A DNA stretch of 53,199 nt from an uncultured Prevotellaceae bacterium (GCA_947166305.1 CAMVDV010000020.1:1-53199), one strand, 5' to 3'. Shown: positions 1 to 7,679, numbered from the stretch's first letter. Numbers and translations: made by a program. Notes: a model not told the origin generated them from the sequence alone.

Positions 1-33
1 TACTTGATAATCAGCTTACTCTCTTCTGAATCA

Positions 34-53
34 ATTTCGTCGAACTCACGTTA
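34..53. repeat. 20-bp element, inverted copy at the far end of the window
   Basis: The bases at 34-53 are the reverse complement, 19 of 20, of those at 53151-53170 (key core AACGTGAGTTCGA). Similarity stops sharply on both sides. The copy here lies next to a degenerate copy of the GC-rich palindrome at 56-73. It is probably a dispersed repeat, but it could also mark the ends of a rearranged segment. Confidence 0.6.
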
Positions 54-55
54 AT

Positions 56-73
56 GTAGGGACGCGCCGTGGC
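56..73. repeat. GC-rich REP-like palindrome, copy 1 (partial)
   Basis: Left arm and centre of the dispersed palindrome whose full form is GGACGCGCCGTGGCGCGTCC preceded by GTAG. The right arm has decayed here (GTGGC then AAATATC). Other copies are at 28373-28396, 41852-41863, 48984-49007, 49031-49051, 52863-52886 and 52997-53020. All are intergenic. Confidence 0.7.
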
Positions 74-124
74 AAATATCGCCTGGTGAAAGAATGATAA
101 TCTGAGAGCGAGGGGGTGAAGGCT

Positions 125-964
125 TCAGAAGCCGACCTCTATCAGGCCGACGAAGCGGGCGTTCTTGCCTTGGTGGTCGACGATGACTTCGTGGCCTTTC
201 TTGTCGCGGAGGTACTGTGGCTCCTCGAAGTATGTGTGGGAATGTCCGCCGAGCAGCACGTCGATGCCGGTGGTGCTGCGGACGAAGTCCTTATCCATGT
301 CGGGATCGTCCTTCCATCCGAGGTGGCTGAGGCAGACGACGAGGTCGCACGCTTCTTCATTCCTCAGGCGGTCGATGACGGGCTGTGCTGCCTGGGCGGG
401 ACGTGTGTAGCGCATTCCTTCGAAGTTCTTGCCCGTGATGAGTCCTTCGGGCTGAGGGCAGACGCCGAAGATGCCTACACGCCTGCCCGCACGTTCTATT
501 ATTATATATGGGCGGACAAGTCCTTCGCACGGCGTGCCTGTGAAGTCGTAGTTGCAACAGACGAAGGGGAAGTGGGCCATCCTGATGAGTCGGGCCAGAT
601 TGTCGAGGCCGAAGTCGAACTCATGGTTGCCGATGGTGCAGGCATCGTAGCGCATGAGGTTCATGAGCTTCACCTCTACTTCGCCGTGGTACAGGTTGTA
701 GTAGACGGAGCCTTGGCTGAAGTCGCCGCAGTCAAGGAAGAGTGCTTCGGGATGCTCCTGACGTATCTTGTCGAAGAGTGCCACACGGCGCAGATAGCCG
801 CCCTTGCCTGCCTGAGCCGTATCACCGAAGTTGGGCGAGATGGGTTCGATGCAGGAATGCGTGTCGCTGGTGTGGACGAGGAGAAGCTTACCCTCTTGGG
901 CAAAGGTTAAGTGAAGAGTGAAAAGTGAAAAGTGAAAAATGAAAAGAAGTATCAAACGCTTCAT
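125..964 (-). CDS. Periplasmic metallophosphatase (5'-nucleotidase N-terminal half)
   Basis: Calcineurin-like metallophosphoesterase of the UshA/5'-nucleotidase family, expected to hydrolyse nucleotides or related phosphoesters in the periplasm. A signal peptide (about residues 1-22, ending in AQ) is followed by the metal-binding motifs: DTH at residues 34-36, CGDFSQGS, GNHEFDFG and GGHSHTYF. The 279-residue length matches the catalytic domain alone. The partner domain is encoded by the next gene upstream (1016-1780, same strand, 51 bp apart), so the pair probably forms one split enzyme transcribed together. The signal-peptide core (FHFSLFTLHL) is encoded by imperfect AAAGTGAAA-type repeats at about 905-945. 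The family assignment is firm; the exact substrate is not visible. Confidence 0.9.
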   Translation of the reverse strand: MKRLILLFIFHFSLFTLHLTFAQEGKLLLVHTSDTHSCIEPISPNFGDTAQAGKGGYLRRVALFDKIRQEHPEALFLDCGDFSQGSVYYNLYHGEVEVKLMNLMRYDACTIGNHEFDFGLDNLARLIRMAHFPFVCCNYDFTGTPCEGLVRPYIIIERAGRRVGIFGVCPQPEGLITGKNFEGMRYTRPAQAAQPVIDRLRNEEACDLVVCLSHLGWKDDPDMDKDFVRSTTGIDVLLGGHSHTYFEEPQYLRDKKGHEVIVDHQGKNARFVGLIEVGF

Positions 965-1015
965 AATCTAATGTTTTTTCGGAATAACGATATATCGTGA
1001 TAACGTGATGTCGCC

Positions 1016-1780
1016 TTACTCTTTGACTGTGATTCTCCCCTCTATCTTGCTGTCTATCACGCGGTGCTTGACGACATATTCCATCATGACGTCGCGGGCA
1101 AGGATGCCGATTTCGTGTCGTTTTGTGGCTTTCTTGAGGGCGAACATCTTGTCGTTGCCTTCGGCGAGGTAGTCGATGGTGGCAACGGTGTAGGTGCGAT
1201 GCGGGTCGATGGGCTTGCCTCCCACGGTGCAGGAGAGGAGCTTGCCGTCGGAAGTTATCTCCATTCTGACGCTGCTGCTCACGCCTTCGCCCTTCACGGC
1301 GGCGATGTTCTCCATGAGCTCAAGCAGGTCCTTTCCTTTCATCTCGAGCACGACGACGTAGTTCTCGAAGGGTGAGATGAGCATGATGTCGCCTCGGCGG
1401 ACGATGCCTTCGGGCATATTGTTGCGCAGCCCGCCGATGTTGACGAGCCCCATGTCGGCCGGCTCAAGGCCTGTGGCCGTTCCGCCCTCCACCATGACGT
1501 CGGCCGCCCAATTGCTCAGGAGGCTTTCCGGCCGGCGTACAGACATCGCCACGCGACTCAGTCCGAGCGGAGGCGCCATGATGCTGTCCACCTTGGCCTT
1601 GTAGGGGGCCACCGTCTGCAAGGCTTCGGCCGACGGCGTGGCGTCGAGTGCCGAAGTCACCTCGATGCGTTCCCAGCAGAAACTCCGCACCTTGTAGTCC
1701 TGCGCAAGCAGAGAGTGAAAAGCGAAAAAAGAAAAGTGAAGTATAAGAAGAAGTCTGGTTCGTCTCATTTCTTTGGTCAT
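1016..1780 (-). CDS. 5'-nucleotidase C-terminal domain protein
   Basis: This 254-residue secreted protein corresponds to the C-terminal, substrate-specificity domain of UshA-like 5'-nucleotidases. Motifs of that domain are present: NIGGLRNNMPEG, the SPFENYVVVLEMKG segment, and TYTVATIDYLAEGND near the end. A signal peptide (LLLILHFSFFAFHSLLAQ) starts at the chosen ATG at 1780. A longer frame begins at 1816 but adds only low-complexity residues before the signal peptide. A TAnnTTTG promoter box at 1912-1919 (minus) lies about 130 bases upstream. It is the first gene of a two-gene operon with the metallophosphatase at 125-964. It has no catalytic metal site of its own and presumably acts as a complex with that protein (inference). 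Confidence 0.88.
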   Translation of the reverse strand: MTKEMRRTRLLLILHFSFFAFHSLLAQDYKVRSFCWERIEVTSALDATPSAEALQTVAPYKAKVDSIMAPPLGLSRVAMSVRRPESLLSNWAADVMVEGGTATGLEPADMGLVNIGGLRNNMPEGIVRRGDIMLISPFENYVVVLEMKGKDLLELMENIAAVKGEGVSSSVRMEITSDGKLLSCTVGGKPIDPHRTYTVATIDYLAEGNDKMFALKKATKRHEIGILARDVMMEYVVKHRVIDSKIEGRITVKE

Positions 1781-1911
1781 TATGTTCTGTCGTTTGGTCG
1801 TTTGAGGATTGGTCATATAGCAAGGAAATACAGCTACTCCGTCTTCGGTTTATAACCTTATAGTGCAATCTTCAGTCCCTAACCATTAGTCTTTAACCTC
1901 GTTTTGATGTG

Positions 1912-1919
1912 CAAAAGTA
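1912..1919 (-). promoter_or_regulatory. Promoter -7 box for the split nucleotidase operon
   Basis: TACTTTTG on the minus strand fits the Bacteroidota consensus TAnnTTTG. The implied transcript has a leader of roughly 130 bases before the ATG at 1780. Confidence 0.5.
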
Positions 1920-1982
1920 CGAAAAATTACGTTAAAAGCAAATAAATCTTCCATGTTAATTCTTCATTCTTAATTTTTTTTG

Positions 1983-1990
1983 TACCTTTG
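1983..1990 (+). promoter_or_regulatory. Promoter -7 box for rplS
   Basis: TACCTTTG followed by CA is a classic Bacteroidota promoter box. It gives an rplS leader of about 87 bases that contains the hairpin at 2003-2044. Confidence 0.75.
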
Positions 1991-2002
1991 CACCCGCTTT
2001 CC

Positions 2003-2044
2003 CACAGGTCGCTGGCAGGAGAAGAGAGACCTGTTATGCCTGTG
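2003..2044 (+). promoter_or_regulatory. Structured rplS leader, two competing stems
   Basis: In the 5' leader of rplS, ACAGGTC (2004-2010) can pair perfectly with GACCTGT (2028-2034). An overlapping segment, CACAGG (2003-2008), can instead pair with CCTGTG (2039-2044). The pairings exclude each other. Several phyla regulate L19 through RNA leaders, so this may be an autoregulatory element; that role is inferred. Confidence 0.4.
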
Positions 2045-2081
2045 TGTGATCGACAAAACAATTTTATAAACTCAAAGCATT

Positions 2082-2450
2082 ATGGCTGATTTAATCAAAA
2101 TTGCTGAAGAAGCATTTGCAACCGGCAAGAGCCACCCGAAGTTCAAGGCTGGCGACACAGTGACCGTTGCATACAAAATTGTCGAAGGTAACAAGGAGCG
2201 CATCCAGCTCTATCGTGGTGTCTGCATCAAAATCAGCGGCCACGGCGAGAACAAGCGCTTCACTGTCCGCAAGATGTCGGGCACGGTGGGCGTGGAGAGA
2301 ATCTTCCCCATCAGCAGTCCCAACATTGACAGCATCCAGGTGAACAAGGTGGGTAAGGTACGTCGCGCTAAGCTCTACTACCTGCGCAACCTGACTGGTA
2401 AGAAGGCACGCATCGCCGAGAAGCGCGGCACGATGCAGAAGGAGGACTAA
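2082..2450 (+). CDS. rplS: 50S ribosomal protein L19
   Basis: Ribosomal protein L19 sits at the interface of the 30S and 50S subunits. The 122-residue protein shows the family's continuous signature: [20 protein letters not shown], the [10 protein letters not shown] strand, [17 protein letters not shown] and the basic end [19 protein letters not shown]. Its length is normal. It has its own promoter (1983-1990) and a strong terminator (2493-2530), so it appears monocistronic. The divergent nucleotidase operon lies upstream. No oddities. Confidence 0.98.
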   Translation: MADLIKIAEEAFATGKSHPKFKAGDTVTVAYKIVEGNKERIQLYRGVCIKISGHGENKRFTVRKMSGTVGVERIFPISSPNIDSIQVNKVGKVRRAKLYYLRNLTGKKARIAEKRGTMQKED

Positions 2451-2492
2451 CGTCCGCAGCCCTTCGCCCTTCCGCTACGTCGGATAAGACAG

Positions 2493-2530
2493 AAGCACTC
2501 AGGCCTCAACGAGGCTTGGGTGCTTTTTTG
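2493..2530 (+). terminator. rplS intrinsic terminator
   Basis: A roughly 14-bp stem (AGCACTCAGGCCTC against GAGGCTTGGGTGCT, with G-U pairs), an AAC loop and a run of six T follow the rplS stop codon by about 40 bases. Confidence 0.85.
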
Positions 2531-2600
2531 TTATGCGCCGGAGCGTGCTCTTCCAGTCCAGACGAAACATACTTTCGCCCAACATAGCGTGCCGTGGAGT

Positions 2601-2666
2601 TTGACCCATGCGCATGGAACGATGGACCCATGCGCATGGAACCATCGACCCAAGCGCATGGGTCAA
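2601..2666. repeat. 22-bp array G: three units
   Basis: Three contiguous 22-bp units at 2601-2622, 2623-2644 and 2645-2666. Each carries GACCCATGCGCATGG or a close variant. The third unit ends in an inverted form, so TTGACCCATGCGC (2601-2613) pairs with GCGCATGGGTCAA (2654-2666). The last unit overlaps the stop codon of the YolD-like gene (2663-2665). Confidence 0.8.
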
Positions 2667-2866
2667 GCAGAAGGCTGTGCCTCGTCGTCGTCCACGGAGC
2701 GTTCCCAGGCGGCTTCGTTCTGTCGGGCCGTCTCCTCGATGGCTTGGCCATAGCCGGAAAGGGCAGAGAACGGGGCAAACTGCGCCGCACGCTGAAGCAT
2801 CGACATCTGCGGATGAGTGGCCGAAACATGATGCGGCAGGTGGATTATGTCATCGTATGCTCCCAC
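2663..2866 (-). CDS. YolD-like protein
   Basis: Small (67-residue) protein with the motif DIIHLPHHVS followed by HPQMSMLQRAAQFAPFSALSGYGQAIEETAR. This is the hallmark of YolD-like proteins that accompany Y-family polymerases in Firmicutes and Bacteroidota. The family's biochemical role is not settled; it is thought to be a partner of the polymerase, as UmuD is for UmuC. The start is GTG at 2866, because an in-frame stop lies just upstream and the conserved block begins five codons in. It is the last gene of the operon, 64 bp after the polymerase gene. Its stop codon falls inside a 22-bp repeat array, so the C-terminal tail may have been altered by the repeat. Confidence 0.8.
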   Translation of the reverse strand: MGAYDDIIHLPHHVSATHPQMSMLQRAAQFAPFSALSGYGQAIEETARQNEAAWERSVDDDEAQPSA

Positions 2867-2930
2867 GGTACCTTGTTAAGAATGAAAAAATGAAAAATGA
2901 AGAAATGAAAATGGCGGAAAACGGCGGACG

Positions 2931-4364
2931 CTACGCCTTGTGACCGCCTATCTGATTGTTGCGCTGTTTGGCTGTCGCTCCCTCGGCATAGCTTGTGCCC
3001 CGCAGGATAGCGTTCTTGCCGAAGCGTTGCTTGATGTTGATGACGGCTTCCTGCATCCTTCGCTCCTTCTTGCGCCTCGCTTCCTCGGCAACCTGCCCGT
3101 CGTAGTCGGCGAAGAGGTCGAGCTGTTCCGGCTTCTTCTCTTGCCTCGACGGAGCCAGGCCGGGCAGTTCCTCGTAAACCACATGGTTTGTGCTGATGTT
3201 GAGCCTGCGGATGAGCAGATGCCTGTCCACGATTCGGTCGTAGAGCGACACGACGGCCTCGATAATCTTCTTGCTCGACGAAGAGTGCGCCCCGAGGTTG
3301 GCCGTGCCATGAGCGTGCTTGGGCACAGGACGGCCGTAGTGGTCGGTGACAATTTCACCGTGATATTGTGCAGCAATCTCGGGTCTGGTCAGGTTCTCGC
3401 GGTCGTAGCTGACGGTGAGGACAAGCTGGTCGGCCACAAGCCGCTTGCTCACGAGCTCGAGGCTGACGGCGTCTGCCATCTCCATCACCACGTTTCGTGC
3501 CTTCTCGAAAGTGTAAGGTTCCATGAGGACCTGTCCGCTGCTCATGGAATTCGTCTCGGGTCGGTATGCCTTCACGAGGTCTATGGTGCAAGGCTCCCAG
3601 CCCCATGCGTGGTCAATCAGCAGCTCGGCATTCACTCCGAAGAGCCTGTAGAGCAATTCCTCCTTTTCCACCGAGCAGCGAGCCACCTTTCCCATCGTGT
3701 CAATGCCATAGCGCGAGAGCTTCTCGGCAATGCCGCGACCCACGCGCCAGAAGTCCGTGATGGGATGATGATTCCAGAGTTTCTGCCGATAGGACATTTC
3801 GTCGAGCTCGGCAATGCGCACTCCGTCGCTGTCCGCCGGCATCTTCTTCGCCACGATGTCCATGGCAACCTTGGCAAGATAGAGGTTCGTGCCGATGCCC
3901 GCCGTGGCGGTGATGCCCGTCCGACGCAGCACGTCGCGTATCATCACCATCGCCAATTCGTGTGCCGACATACGGTATGTTGCCAGATAGGCCGTGACGT
4001 CCATGAAGACTTCGTCTATGCTGTAGACATGAATGTCGTCGGCCGACACATACTTCAGGTAAACATTATAGATGTCGGTGCTGACCTCGATGTACTTAGC
4101 CATGCGCGGCGGGGCGATGATGAACTCGGTGCCCCGTGCCTTTTGGTACACCTCGAAGAGCCTCGCCCTGCCGGGTATGCCCAAAGACTTCAGCGATGGC
4201 GAGACGGCAAGGCAGATGGTTTTGTCCGTCCGGCTGGGGTCTGCCACCACGAGGTTAGCGCGAAGCGGGTCGAGACCCCGCGCCACGCACTCCACACTGG
4301 CGTAGAATGACTTCAGGTCAATCGCTATGTATGTGCGACTCTCGCCTTCCATTTCGCATCTCAT
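2931..4364 (-). CDS. Y-family (DinB/UmuC-type) DNA polymerase
   Basis: Error-prone translesion DNA polymerase. The catalytic acidic residues are visible: IAIDLKSFYASVE with D16, and SIDE at residues 115-118. They are followed by the thumb/helix-hairpin region (ATAGIGTNLYLAKVAMD, then WRVGRGIAEKLSRYGIDTMGKVA) and a C-terminal little-finger domain. At 477 residues it resembles the UvrX-like polymerases of Firmicutes, which also travel with YolD-like partners, more than classical DinB (about 350-360). The start at 4364 is 9 bp after the stop of the AlkZ-related gene; an alternative Met is four codons downstream. It is the third gene of a four-gene operon that appears devoted to DNA damage tolerance. 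I see no obvious LexA-type operator upstream. Confidence 0.93.
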   Translation of the reverse strand: MRCEMEGESRTYIAIDLKSFYASVECVARGLDPLRANLVVADPSRTDKTICLAVSPSLKSLGIPGRARLFEVYQKARGTEFIIAPPRMAKYIEVSTDIYNVYLKYVSADDIHVYSIDEVFMDVTAYLATYRMSAHELAMVMIRDVLRRTGITATAGIGTNLYLAKVAMDIVAKKMPADSDGVRIAELDEMSYRQKLWNHHPITDFWRVGRGIAEKLSRYGIDTMGKVARCSVEKEELLYRLFGVNAELLIDHAWGWEPCTIDLVKAYRPETNSMSSGQVLMEPYTFEKARNVVMEMADAVSLELVSKRLVADQLVLTVSYDRENLTRPEIAAQYHGEIVTDHYGRPVPKHAHGTANLGAHSSSSKKIIEAVVSLYDRIVDRHLLIRRLNISTNHVVYEELPGLAPSRQEKKPEQLDLFADYDGQVAEEARRKKERRMQEAVINIKQRFGKNAILRGTSYAEGATAKQRNNQIGGHKA

Positions 4365-4373
4365 GCAGCGGCC

Positions 4374-5060
4374 TTATCCCACGAGCCTGAGCAGTTGCTT
4401 CTCCGAGGCAAAGGGCAGGACGCCGGAGAGGTGGGCGATGATACGCCGAAAGGACTCCTCCGGCGAGCGGCTGCACTGACAGTTCTCGCGGCCATAGAGT
4501 GCCTCGGGCGTGTTGAGCAACGACCATCCCCAGCCATACTCCCTGCCGTGCTTGTCGGTGGGGTACACGAAGTCTTCGGTGACGACGTAGGTCGCCATCT
4601 GCAATCGCGTGACGTAAGCGTCGAACTTCGAGCGCATCCCCTTGCCGTTGAAGCCACATGCTGCCCGAAGCTCCCTGCTGATGAGGCTGCCAGAAGTGCG
4701 CAAAGTGTCGATGATTGTGCCTTCTATGGAGTCATCCTCGGGCTTGGGATACTTCATGCCACGCCGATAATTGCAAAGGTCGGGCCACCATGCCTGACTC
4801 ACAAAGCCTGCCTTGGTGGCGAAGAACTTCCCGTAGACGCAAGGCATCTCGGTTACGATCTGACCCTTCCACTTCCACAGCGGCCAGTCCCAGCCTCCGT
4901 CGGGGAAGACGACGTAGCGACAGTCCTCATCGACTATGTCTTCTGCCGAAAAGCCTGGGATTCCGCTATTGAGCAAGGGGAGGAAACCGACTTGGCCGAT
5001 GACTTCCATGAGTTCGGCCGCAGAGCTGACGCGGGGAAAAACGTCCTGTGCGGACATCAT
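4374..5060 (-). CDS. AlkZ-related winged-helix protein
   Basis: This 228-residue protein resembles a Bacteroidota/Firmicutes group annotated as AlkZ-related, distant relatives of the YcaQ/AlkZ DNA glycosylases that unhook interstrand crosslinks. Conserved-looking segments are CRYVVFPDGGWDWPLWKWKG, MPCVYGKFFATKAGF and SKFDAYVTRLQMA...TEDFVYPTDKHGREYGWGWSLL, with a probable DNA-binding helical region around residues 120-150 (ISRELRAACGF). I recognise the family by general sequence memory and cannot point to a proven catalytic residue. Its ATG overlaps the rubredoxin stop codon (ATGA), so translation is probably coupled. It lies directly upstream of the Y-family polymerase, which supports a role in DNA repair. 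Confidence 0.65.
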   Translation of the reverse strand: MMSAQDVFPRVSSAAELMEVIGQVGFLPLLNSGIPGFSAEDIVDEDCRYVVFPDGGWDWPLWKWKGQIVTEMPCVYGKFFATKAGFVSQAWWPDLCNYRRGMKYPKPEDDSIEGTIIDTLRTSGSLISRELRAACGFNGKGMRSKFDAYVTRLQMATYVVTEDFVYPTDKHGREYGWGWSLLNTPEALYGRENCQCSRSPEESFRRIIAHLSGVLPFASEKQLLRLVG

Positions 5061-5215
5061 TCAGCGGAGAACTGGTCTTTCCCTACGCCGCACAGGGGGC
5101 ATTCGAAGTCCTCGGGAACATCTTCCCACGGTGTGCCGGGTGCAATGCCCTTTTCGGGTACTCCTACCTCTGGGTCGTATTCCCATCCGCATACTTCACA
5201 AACGTACTTTGCCAT
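5057..5215 (-). CDS. Rubredoxin
   Basis: A 52-residue one-iron electron carrier. The two CxxC loops that bind the iron are intact: YVCEVCG (C6, C9) and ECPLCGVG (C39, C42). The conserved core WEYDPEVGVPEKGIAPGTPWEDVPEDF lies between them. It is the first gene of the operon and its TGA overlaps the next gene's ATG by four bases, which implies coupled expression with a DNA-repair cluster. Rubredoxins usually pass electrons to rubrerythrin or other peroxide- and oxygen-reducing enzymes in anaerobes; none is adjacent here. No TAnnTTTG box was found in the 117 bp upstream, so the promoter is unresolved. Confidence 0.97.
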   Translation of the reverse strand: MAKYVCEVCGWEYDPEVGVPEKGIAPGTPWEDVPEDFECPLCGVGKDQFSAE

Positions 5216-5332
5216 AGCTTTTGTTGTTTAATTGGTTAATAGAATTTGGAAAACGTCTCTGTATATATAATACGATTTTTCTCTGAAAAGTTAATAGTGC
5301 TTCACTATATATATATAAATAATGTATAGGGG

Positions 5333-6154
5333 TCAGGCATGTTTCTCTGCCCCGCTGCGTTTTTCCCTGCCGTAGGAGCGGTATTCGTCGAGGGGTATCT
5401 CGACGTCGGGCTCTGCCAGGCTTGGTTCAGGGAACAGGCGGAAGCAGAGATACTTGATGTCGATGCCACGGGCGCGCCACATGGTTTCGTAGTACGTCTG
5501 GATGGATGTGGCGCACCGGAGCAGTGGGCTGGCGGCATCGGCGTGGGCGTCGGTCGGCTCGGCGGCTGCCGTTTCCGGGAGCAAGGCTTGGGGGTGGGCG
5601 TAGAGATTGCGGGTGGCGACCTCGGGAACGATGTGGTTGGCCCTCAGCATCTCCTCGGTGTAGGTGAAGAGGAAGTTGGAGTCTGTCTTGAGATGGACGA
5701 GTCCTCCGGGGACGAGGAACTGGCGGTAGCGCTCGAGGAAGTAGGTGCTTGTGAGTCGCTTCGTGACCTTTTTCATCTGTGGGTCTGAGAAGGTGAGCCA
5801 TATCTCGCTCACCTCTCCGGGGGCAAAGAAGCGGTGGATGAACTCGATGTTCGTGCGCAGGAAGCCGACGTTCTTCATGCCTGCCTGCAACGCTTCCTTG
5901 GCTCCGGTCCACATGCGTGCGCCCTTGATGTCGACGCCGATGAAGTTCTTCGTGGGCGTCGCCTTGCCCAAGCCCACGGTGTACTCGCCCCTGCCGCATC
6001 CAAGCTCAAGGACGATGGGGGCATCGCTGTGGAAGAAGTCACGGTTCCAACGGCCTCGCAGGGGGAAGTCCTCGATGTGGGCAGCCGCAGGGCACTCCAC
6101 GACGAGCGGATTGGCAGCCATCTCTGCGAACTTGGCAAGTTTCCCCTTTCCCAT
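5333..6154 (-). CDS. trmB: tRNA (guanine-46-N7)-methyltransferase
   Basis: Uses S-adenosylmethionine to methylate N7 of G46 in the tRNA variable loop. The class I methyltransferase motif ELGCGRGE is at residues 50-57. It is followed by the family landmarks [27 protein letters not shown] (normally FPDPWPKK; this Bacteroidota variant keeps SDPQ) and [13 protein letters not shown]. At 273 residues it is slightly longer than the usual 220-250, with an extra C-terminal stretch. The gene overlaps the coiled-coil gene upstream by one base (TAATG), so the two form an operon driven by the promoter at 7058-7065. Confidence 0.95.
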   Translation of the reverse strand: MGKGKLAKFAEMAANPLVVECPAAAHIEDFPLRGRWNRDFFHSDAPIVLELGCGRGEYTVGLGKATPTKNFIGVDIKGARMWTGAKEALQAGMKNVGFLRTNIEFIHRFFAPGEVSEIWLTFSDPQMKKVTKRLTSTYFLERYRQFLVPGGLVHLKTDSNFLFTYTEEMLRANHIVPEVATRNLYAHPQALLPETAAAEPTDAHADAASPLLRCATSIQTYYETMWRARGIDIKYLCFRLFPEPSLAEPDVEIPLDEYRSYGREKRSGAEKHA

Positions 6155-7029
6155 TACTTGTCGAACGTGAAGTGGGTGGTACCGATGTTGTGCCCGTCGG
6201 CGAAGATGTCGACGCGATAATTGCCAGCGCTCAGTGTCTCGGCCACATCCCAGTAAACGGTCACACTCTGTTCCTCGCCGGTGTACTCGATGTCCTTTCT
6301 GATGCTGAACTCCAGTTGCCGGTTCTCGTAGGCGAAGGTTCCGCCCTTGGTGAGGACGTCGCCCGTGGGGGTGGTGATGCGGACGTATATGCTCCGAATG
6401 CCGGTGGCTGTGGTGACGTTGCGCGCTATGGTGAAGCCGATGACGAACTTCTTGACGTCCTTAATCTTCTTGGCTGCCTTGCCTTTCTTGTTGCGTCCCT
6501 CGGCAAAGATGCCCGTGGCGTCGAGCTGACTGGCGATGGCCACCTTGTCGGAGAGCGATTCGTTCTCGCCCTGCAGGTTGGAGATGTGCTGCTGTGCCTG
6601 CTGGTTTTGCGTCTTGAGGTTAGAGTTCTCCTGAGCCAAGGCCTCGTTCATGCGGTTGAGCGAGTCGATTTGCAGGACGTAGCTTCGCAGCACCTCCCTG
6701 AGCGTGGCGAGTTCCTTCTTGAGTCGCATAATCTCGGCTGCGTCGCTGCTCTTCACGCGACGGAGCTCCTCGAGGAGTTCCTCGGTGCGCTTCTGCTCAA
6801 GCTCCAGCTGCGCCACCAGCGAGTCGTTGTTGATCTGCGTCTTCATCTCGTTGTACTGCATGGCGAACTGTTCGTACTCGTTCTCCATTTCCATCTTGTC
6901 CATCTCGGCCAGGGCGAGCATCTGTTTGCTTTCCTGCATCTGCCCGTGCATCGTGTAGAGAAGGAAGCCGATGACGAGGGCTGCGAGCACAGCGCCACAG
7001 CCGATTATGATCTTCGTCGTTCTGTTCAT
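6154..7029 (-). CDS. Membrane-anchored coiled-coil protein
   Basis: A 291-residue protein with one N-terminal membrane segment ([19 protein letters not shown], about residues 7-25). A long coiled coil rich in Q, E, N and L follows (about residues 35-170). A globular C-terminal domain ([35 protein letters not shown], then [31 protein letters not shown]) looks like an all-beta domain. Proteins of this build are common and uncharacterised in Bacteroidales. The start at 7029 is chosen because a TATCTTTG promoter box lies 29-36 bases upstream; the open frame extends further to 7239, but that part precedes the promoter. It is co-transcribed with trmB. Function unknown; a cell-envelope structural or scaffold role is possible. 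Confidence 0.85.
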   Translation of the reverse strand: MNRTTKIIIGCGAVLAALVIGFLLYTMHGQMQESKQMLALAEMDKMEMENEYEQFAMQYNEMKTQINNDSLVAQLELEQKRTEELLEELRRVKSSDAAEIMRLKKELATLREVLRSYVLQIDSLNRMNEALAQENSNLKTQNQQAQQHISNLQGENESLSDKVAIASQLDATGIFAEGRNKKGKAAKKIKDVKKFVIGFTIARNVTTATGIRSIYVRITTPTGDVLTKGGTFAYENRQLEFSIRKDIEYTGEEQSVTVYWDVAETLSAGNYRVDIFADGHNIGTTHFTFDK

Positions 7030-7057
7030 TTGTTCAAGTATTTGGTTTTTTCGACTG

Positions 7058-7065
7058 CAAAGATA
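7058..7065 (-). promoter_or_regulatory. Promoter -7 box for coiled-coil gene and trmB
   Basis: TATCTTTG followed by CA on the minus strand fits the TAnnTTTG consensus. It places the transcription start near 7054, about 25 bases before the ATG at 7029, and rules out the longer upstream frame as the true start. Confidence 0.7.
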
Positions 7066-7227
7066 CGAATAAAAGAAGAAATAGGAAAGAAGTCGGCGGA
7101 AAAAACTTTCGCCCGGGCCGATTTCCCCTGCCTTTTTCCTTCGCTGAACGCCCTTTGTGAAAGCCCGCGGAACAGGGGAAACGCCGGCCGGACACGGCGT
7201 GTCGTCCATCGCCGCGTGCTGCGTTGT

Positions 7228-7293
7228 TTGCAGGGTCATGATGCTGCAATTGAATGGTCATGATGCTGCAATTGCATGGTCATGACCCTGCAA
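7228..7293. repeat. 22-bp array H: three palindromic units
   Basis: Units at 7228-7249, 7250-7271 and 7272-7293, each starting TTG and ending TGCAA around a central TCATGA. Unit 3 is close to the reverse complement of unit 1. The same unit type forms array I at 51927-51992. The 25 bp after each array are also alike (AGAAC, then AGGGT and TC). Confidence 0.85.
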
Positions 7294-7522
7294 TCAGAAC
7301 CCTGTAGGGTGTCGGAGAGAGGGGCGTGCCGGGTCAGCCGGAAGGGTACGTCCCGAAGGCAACAACCTTGCTCCTTGACGGAAAAACATGCGTGCGGAAC
7401 GCGTCGAAACCTGTGCCTTTGGACACGAAAGAATATGCAGCGGCAGGGCATAAAACGAGCCTCGGGAGCATACACGATGCGTAATGTGCTGATTTTCCCA
7501 CCGTCACGATGGCAGAATATCT

Positions 7523-7602
7523 GTTTTGGAAAACTTTTTGTTTAACTCATAATTTCTTCGGACTGTGTTTCAATACGTTACAAATCGTTTTGGAAAACTT
7601 TT
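7523..7602 (+). promoter_or_regulatory. Twin GTTTTGGAAAACTTTT sites upstream of nrdD
   Basis: The 16-base sequence GTTTTGGAAAACTTTT is present identically at 7523-7538 and 7587-7602. The starts are 64 bp apart, about six helical turns, and lie upstream of the nrdD promoter at 7680-7687. GTTTT/AAAAC forms an inverted repeat within each site. It does not match the NrdR box or an FNR/Crp-type TTGAT-N4-ATCAA site. A dimeric regulator binding both sites is a reasonable inference. Confidence 0.45.
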
Positions 7603-7679
7603 AATTTTTACTTGAGAAAAAATCAACGGAAAACGGAAACTTTTTCATCATTTCGCTTGCACAGATTGGTCATTTTACA

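Larger units (their letters stand above)
7066..7679. other. Divergent intergenic region, no convincing gene
   Basis: This 614-bp gap separates the minus-strand coiled-coil operon from plus-strand nrdD. It holds the 22-bp array H (7228-7293) and two copies of a GTTTTGGAAAAC-type site (7523-7538, 7587-7602). Frames of 79-89 residues exist on both strands but show no recognisable protein features. Base composition drops sharply in G+C after about 7490. Confidence 0.6.

Noticed and set aside
116..910. 264-residue plus-strand frame opposite the metallophosphatase.
   Set aside because: It is the antisense shadow of a clearly recognised gene, as are the similar long frames opposite the polymerase (2940-4310), trmB/coiled-coil (6172-7263), nrdD (7697-9163) and the sugar transferase (30455-31675).
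7276..7545. 89-residue frame upstream of nrdD.
   Set aside because: Arg/Cys-biased, crosses array H flank and the twin sites, and resembles no protein family I know.
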